A DNA stretch of 8,175 nucleotides from JANNWF01 sp052390415 (GTDB lineage: Bacteria > Pseudomonadota > Gammaproteobacteria > Xanthomonadales > Xanthomonadaceae): positions 1-8,175 of the forward strand of contig JBQTGY010000066.1 in the NCBI GenBank assembly GCA_052390415.1, written 5' to 3'. Made by a program: the position numbers and the translations under genes. The first letter of the stretch is position 1. The number at the start of each line of letters is the position of its first letter. Below are positions 6,579 through 8,175 of the stretch, one piece after another. Under the pieces are notes generated by a model. It ran no database searches and was not told where the DNA came from. It saw only the letters and a program-made list of their open reading frames with translations.

Positions 6579-7382
6579 ATGAACGCAAGCGTAGAGCCCA
6601 TCATCGATGTGACTGGCCTGGAGGCCTATTACGGCCGCCGACGCATCCTGCACGGCGTCGACTTCCGGGTAATGCCTGGCGAAATCCGCGTGATCATGGG
6701 TGGCTCGGGCTCGGGCAAGAGCACCCTGTTGCGACATTTGCTGGGGCTGCAGCAGCCGCGACGCGGTGTGGTCAAATTGCTGGGCACCGATCTCGGCAAC
6801 GCCACCTCGAACGCGCGCGTGGCGCTGCGCCGCCAACTGGGGGTCAGCTTCCAGGGTGGTGCCTTGTTCACCTCGATGACGGTCGGTGAAAACGTAGCGC
6901 TGCCGCTGCGTGAACACACGTCGCTGGACGAGAACACCATCCGCATCATGAGTCGATTGAAGCTTGAAGTCGTCAATCTGGGAGGCTTCCAGGACTTGAT
7001 GCCCAGCCAACTCTCTGGCGGCATGATCAAACGCGCCGCGCTGGCAAGAGCCATCGTCATGGATCCCAAGCTGCTGTTTTTTGACGAGCCTTCGGCAGGC
7101 CTCGACCCCGTGGTTTCGGCAGAACTCGACGAACTCATCCTGCAACTCCGCGACGCCATGCGCATGAGCATTGTCGTCGTCACCCATGAACTTGAATCCG
7201 CGTTCAAGATTGCCGACACCATCACCGTGCTGGATCAGGGCAATGTCTTGCTCACCGGCACCGTGGCCGAGGTCAAGGCCAGCAGCAACGAGCGCATTCA
7301 GGACTTGTTGAATCGACGTCCGCGGGAAGTGGAGATCGATGTGGATGCGTATTTGCGGCGGTTGACGGAGGAGGAGGCATGA
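6579..7382 (+). CDS. mlaF: MlaF-type ABC transporter ATP-binding protein
   Basis: Cytoplasmic ATPase that powers the MlaE permease. The 267 residues match E. coli MlaF (about 269) in length. All ABC motifs are intact: Walker A GGSGSGKST (41-49), Q-loop Gln92 (SFQGGALF), signature LSGGM (145-149), Walker B LLFFDE (165-170), D-loop GLD (174-176) and H-loop His203 (VVTHE). The FQ-GGALF-xSMTV-ENVALPL segment and the LSGGM-KRAALARA form are characteristic of the Mla/Mkl ATPase group. The C-terminal extension (about 240-267, VEIDVDAYLRRLTEEEA) is in the region where E. coli MlaF reaches the partner subunit. The ATG at 6579 lies ten bases after the mlaE stop; its ribosome site is weak, suggesting coupling. 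The last codons form a purine-rich run and the stop overlaps an ATG (ATGA), as if another gene once followed closely. Confidence 0.95.
   Translation: MNASVEPIIDVTGLEAYYGRRRILHGVDFRVMPGEIRVIMGGSGSGKSTLLRHLLGLQQPRRGVVKLLGTDLGNATSNARVALRRQLGVSFQGGALFTSMTVGENVALPLREHTSLDENTIRIMSRLKLEVVNLGGFQDLMPSQLSGGMIKRAALARAIVMDPKLLFFDEPSAGLDPVVSAELDELILQLRDAMRMSIVVVTHELESAFKIADTITVLDQGNVLLTGTVAEVKASSNERIQDLLNRRPREVEIDVDAYLRRLTEEEA
7367..7378 (+). promoter_or_regulatory. Shine-Dalgarno-like run ahead of an ATGA overlap with no credible gene
   Basis: The run GGAGGAGGAGGC lies immediately before an ATG at 7379 that overlaps the mlaF stop at 7380-7382. It is the purine-rich pattern expected for a translationally coupled downstream gene. 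The frame it opens (85 codons) encodes repeat-derived sequence without domains. The run also encodes the Glu-Glu-Glu tail of MlaF, so its resemblance to a ribosome site may be partly coincidental. Confidence 0.4.
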
Positions 7383-7397
7383 CGGTTTTGGCCGTTT

Positions 7398-7421
7398 GCG
7401 CGACGGGGGGCGCGTTTTTTT
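7398..7421 (+). terminator. Possible Rho-independent terminator after mlaF
   Basis: CGCG (7399-7402) pairs with CGCG (7411-7414) around an eight-base G-rich loop, with one further G-T pair possible outside, followed by seven consecutive T (7415-7421). It lies 15 bases after the mlaF stop. The T-run is strong and the stem short, so it is a fair candidate for the 3' end of the pssA-mlaF operon. Confidence 0.42.
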
Positions 7422-7445
7422 GGCGTTCCGGCGCCGGGCGGCTTG

Positions 7446-7497
7446 TTCGTCCTTCCGGCGTAGGCCGAAACGTTCGTCATTCGGGCGTAGGCCAGAA
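7446..7497. repeat. Two tandem 25-base palindrome-like units
   Basis: Units at 7446-7470 and 7473-7497 match at 21 of 25 positions, both beginning TTCGTC and containing GGCGTAGGCC (first) or GGGCGTAGGCC (second). Each is an imperfect inverted repeat of the TTCxGGCGTAGGCCxGAA type, resembling the short REP-like units scattered between genes in many proteobacteria. They lie between the possible mlaF terminator and the left 93-bp arm. Confidence 0.5.
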
Positions 7498-7523
7498 TCC
7501 AGCTCTTGCTTCTCCCGCTTTAG

Positions 7524-7616
7524 GTTGGCTCTCCGCATGGTTTCGTCCACCTCAGCGGTGGCCGAGTTACTTTTCTTTGAGTCGCCAAAGAAAAGTAACC
7601 AAAAGAAAGGCGACCC
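7524..7616 (+). repeat. Left arm of a 93-bp perfect inverted repeat
   Basis: Every base from 7524 (GTTGGCTCTCC...) to 7616 (...GGCGACCC) is found as the exact reverse complement at 8083-8175. Homology ends abruptly after the CCC at 7616. Inside are a small hairpin (CCACC 7547-7551 / GGTGG 7557-7561) and a strong 14-bp hairpin (7566-7599). The arms have no credible coding content, although translated frames give the low-complexity string SPKKSNQKKG. Confidence 0.93.
7566..7599. repeat. 14-bp perfect hairpin in the left arm
   Basis: GTTACTTTTCTTTG (7566-7579) and CAAAGAAAAGTAAC (7586-7599) are exact complements with a six-base loop AGTCGC. The hairpin is AT-richer than its surroundings. No clean T-run follows in either direction, so it is not a standard terminator, although it could stop or protect transcripts. 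I associate this stem with a dispersed intergenic repeat of xanthomonad-type genomes, from memory only. Confidence 0.85.
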
Positions 7617-8082
7617 CGATGTGGCGCTCGCGATGAAGCAGAGAGTTCGCGGCAGTTGGGAGGGGATTTTGACCTAGCGTAGCGAAGGCGTGGGCGAAGC
7701 CCCGCCCGTACAGCCAAGTAACGGCAAAAACGCACGCGCATCCATGCGCGCACCCCTGACGGGCCTGATCTCCCAACCGCCGCCGCCACAAAGGGGACCC
7801 CAAGAGCCAGAGCAAAGGCAGAAGCGCGCAACCTGAAAGTTGGTCGCTGTTGCTGCCCCTGCCCCTGCCCCTGCTGCTTCTGCTTCTGCTTCTGCTGCTG
7901 CTTTTGCTGCTGCTGTTGTTGTTGCTGTTGCCTTTGCTCTTGACCTTCAACCCCGTCATCGCGCCGAGCAGCGGAGCCGGGCTCGGGGGAAAGGCGCGCA
8001 TGTCCGAGCACATGGATGTGCGAGTTCGCGCCGGCCCGAGAACGGCGAGCAGCGCAGGGTACGGCGTAGCCGCGCGATGCTC
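7617..8082. other. 466-bp centre between the inverted arms, no credible gene
   Basis: No frame here looks like a real protein: the long minus-strand frames are built from repeat arms, Arg/Ala-rich filler and a polyglutamine run. Structures seen: a hairpin GGCG-T-GGGC / GCCC-CGCC with a GAA loop (7687-7706), a perfect palindrome CGCGCAT-CC-ATGCGCG (7735-7750), and the low-complexity tract 7846-7941. An 11-base AGAGCAAAGGC (7809-7819) has its exact complement at 7930-7940, which could close a large stem around the tract. No transposase, tRNA or integrase signal was found. Confidence 0.6.
7846..7941. repeat. CTG/CTT/CCCCTG low-complexity tract
   Basis: The plus strand is a run of short, imperfect units: CCCCTG three times from about 7855, then CTTCTG about three times, then CTG/TTG triplets to about 7930. 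It keeps a three-base period, so the opposite strand reads as near-continuous CAG/CAA (Gln) or AGC/AAC (Ser/Asn) codons, depending on frame. It is probably a slippage-prone microsatellite rather than coding DNA. Confidence 0.75.
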
Positions 8083-8175
8083 GGGTCGCCTTTCTTTTGG
8101 TTACTTTTCTTTGGCGACTCAAAGAAAAGTAACTCGGCCACCGCTGAGGTGGACGAAACCATGCGGAGAGCCAAC
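8083..8175 (-). repeat. Right arm of the 93-bp inverted repeat, reaching the window edge
   Basis: Exact reverse complement of 7524-7616, from GGGTCGCC at 8083 to the last base of the window. The matching part could extend beyond the edge, so the arm length given is a minimum. It carries the same small hairpin and the 14-bp hairpin as the left arm. Confidence 0.93.
8100..8133. repeat. 14-bp perfect hairpin in the right arm
   Basis: GTTACTTTTCTTTG (8100-8113) and CAAAGAAAAGTAAC (8120-8133) flank the loop GCGACT, the complement of the loop in the left arm. Confidence 0.85.

Noticed and set aside
6516..7550. 344-codon minus-strand frame opposite mlaF
   Set aside because: Antisense shadow of an intact ABC ATPase with all motifs; His/Gln-rich product without a domain.
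7379..7636. 85-codon plus-strand frame after the mlaF stop with a strong ribosome-site-like run
   Set aside because: The product reads through the terminator candidate, REP-like units and the left arm, and resembles no MCE protein or other family. Kept only as a sign that a gene may once have followed.
7520..8122. 200-codon minus-strand frame with a polyglutamine run
   Set aside because: It is made of the two repeat arms, the CTG tract and Arg/Ala-rich filler. It has no domain and no conserved start, and its ends coincide with repeat DNA.
7956..8174. 72-codon minus-strand frame from the right arm
   Set aside because: Its first half is the arm translated and the remainder is Arg/Cys/Pro-rich with no recognisable fold.
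7446..8175. Possible CRISPR array from repeated short units
   Set aside because: Only two imperfect units with a two-base gap and one inverted pair of long arms; no regular repeat-spacer pattern and no cas gene.

Overview
The window looks like chromosomal DNA from a GC-rich gammaproteobacterium, most likely of the Xanthomonadales (Lysobacterales). The evidence is the protein types, the pair of small DUF4124 proteins, the gene order phosphatidylserine synthase / MlaE-type permease / ATPase, and a dispersed hairpin repeat (GTTACTTTTCTTTG stem) of a kind I associate with that order. The taxonomic call is an inference from content, not from a marker gene search.

Layout. Positions 1-289 hold an open reading frame on the minus strand that runs off the left edge and is not recognised, plus hairpins lying behind proS. 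Positions 290-2770 are a minus-strand group, read right to left: a secreted DUF4124 protein, a membrane-anchored DUF4124 protein, then prolyl-tRNA synthetase (proS). A divergent intergenic region (2771-2888) separates it from a plus-strand group of five tightly packed genes (2889-7382): a CDP-alcohol-type phosphatidylserine synthase (pssA), a GAF-SpoIIE phosphatase-HATPase regulator, a small STAS protein, an MlaE-type lipid ABC permease, and its MlaF-type ATPase. From 7383 to the right edge I see no credible gene. That stretch holds a possible terminator, two short tandem palindrome-like units, and two identical 93-bp inverted arms (7524-7616 and 8083-8175) around a 466-bp centre with hairpins and a CTG/CTT-rich low-complexity tract.

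How the genes may work together. PssA makes phosphatidylserine, the precursor of phosphatidylethanolamine. MlaE and MlaF homologues form the inner-membrane engine of an MCE-type lipid transporter, and in E. coli a STAS protein (MlaB) binds MlaF and is needed for the transporter. Here the STAS protein keeps the Asp-Ser-Ser-Gly phosphoacceptor signature of SpoIIAA/RsbV antagonists. It sits directly between the transporter genes and a single-chain regulator that carries both a PP2C-like phosphatase and an RsbW-like kinase fold. The most interesting reading is that a Gram-positive-style partner switch controls a phospholipid ABC transporter through phosphorylation of its STAS subunit. This is an inference from gene order and motifs. 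The MCE (MlaD) gene expected after mlaF is absent at the junction: the end of mlaF, with a purine-rich ribosome-binding-like stretch and an ATGA overlap, leads straight into repeat DNA.
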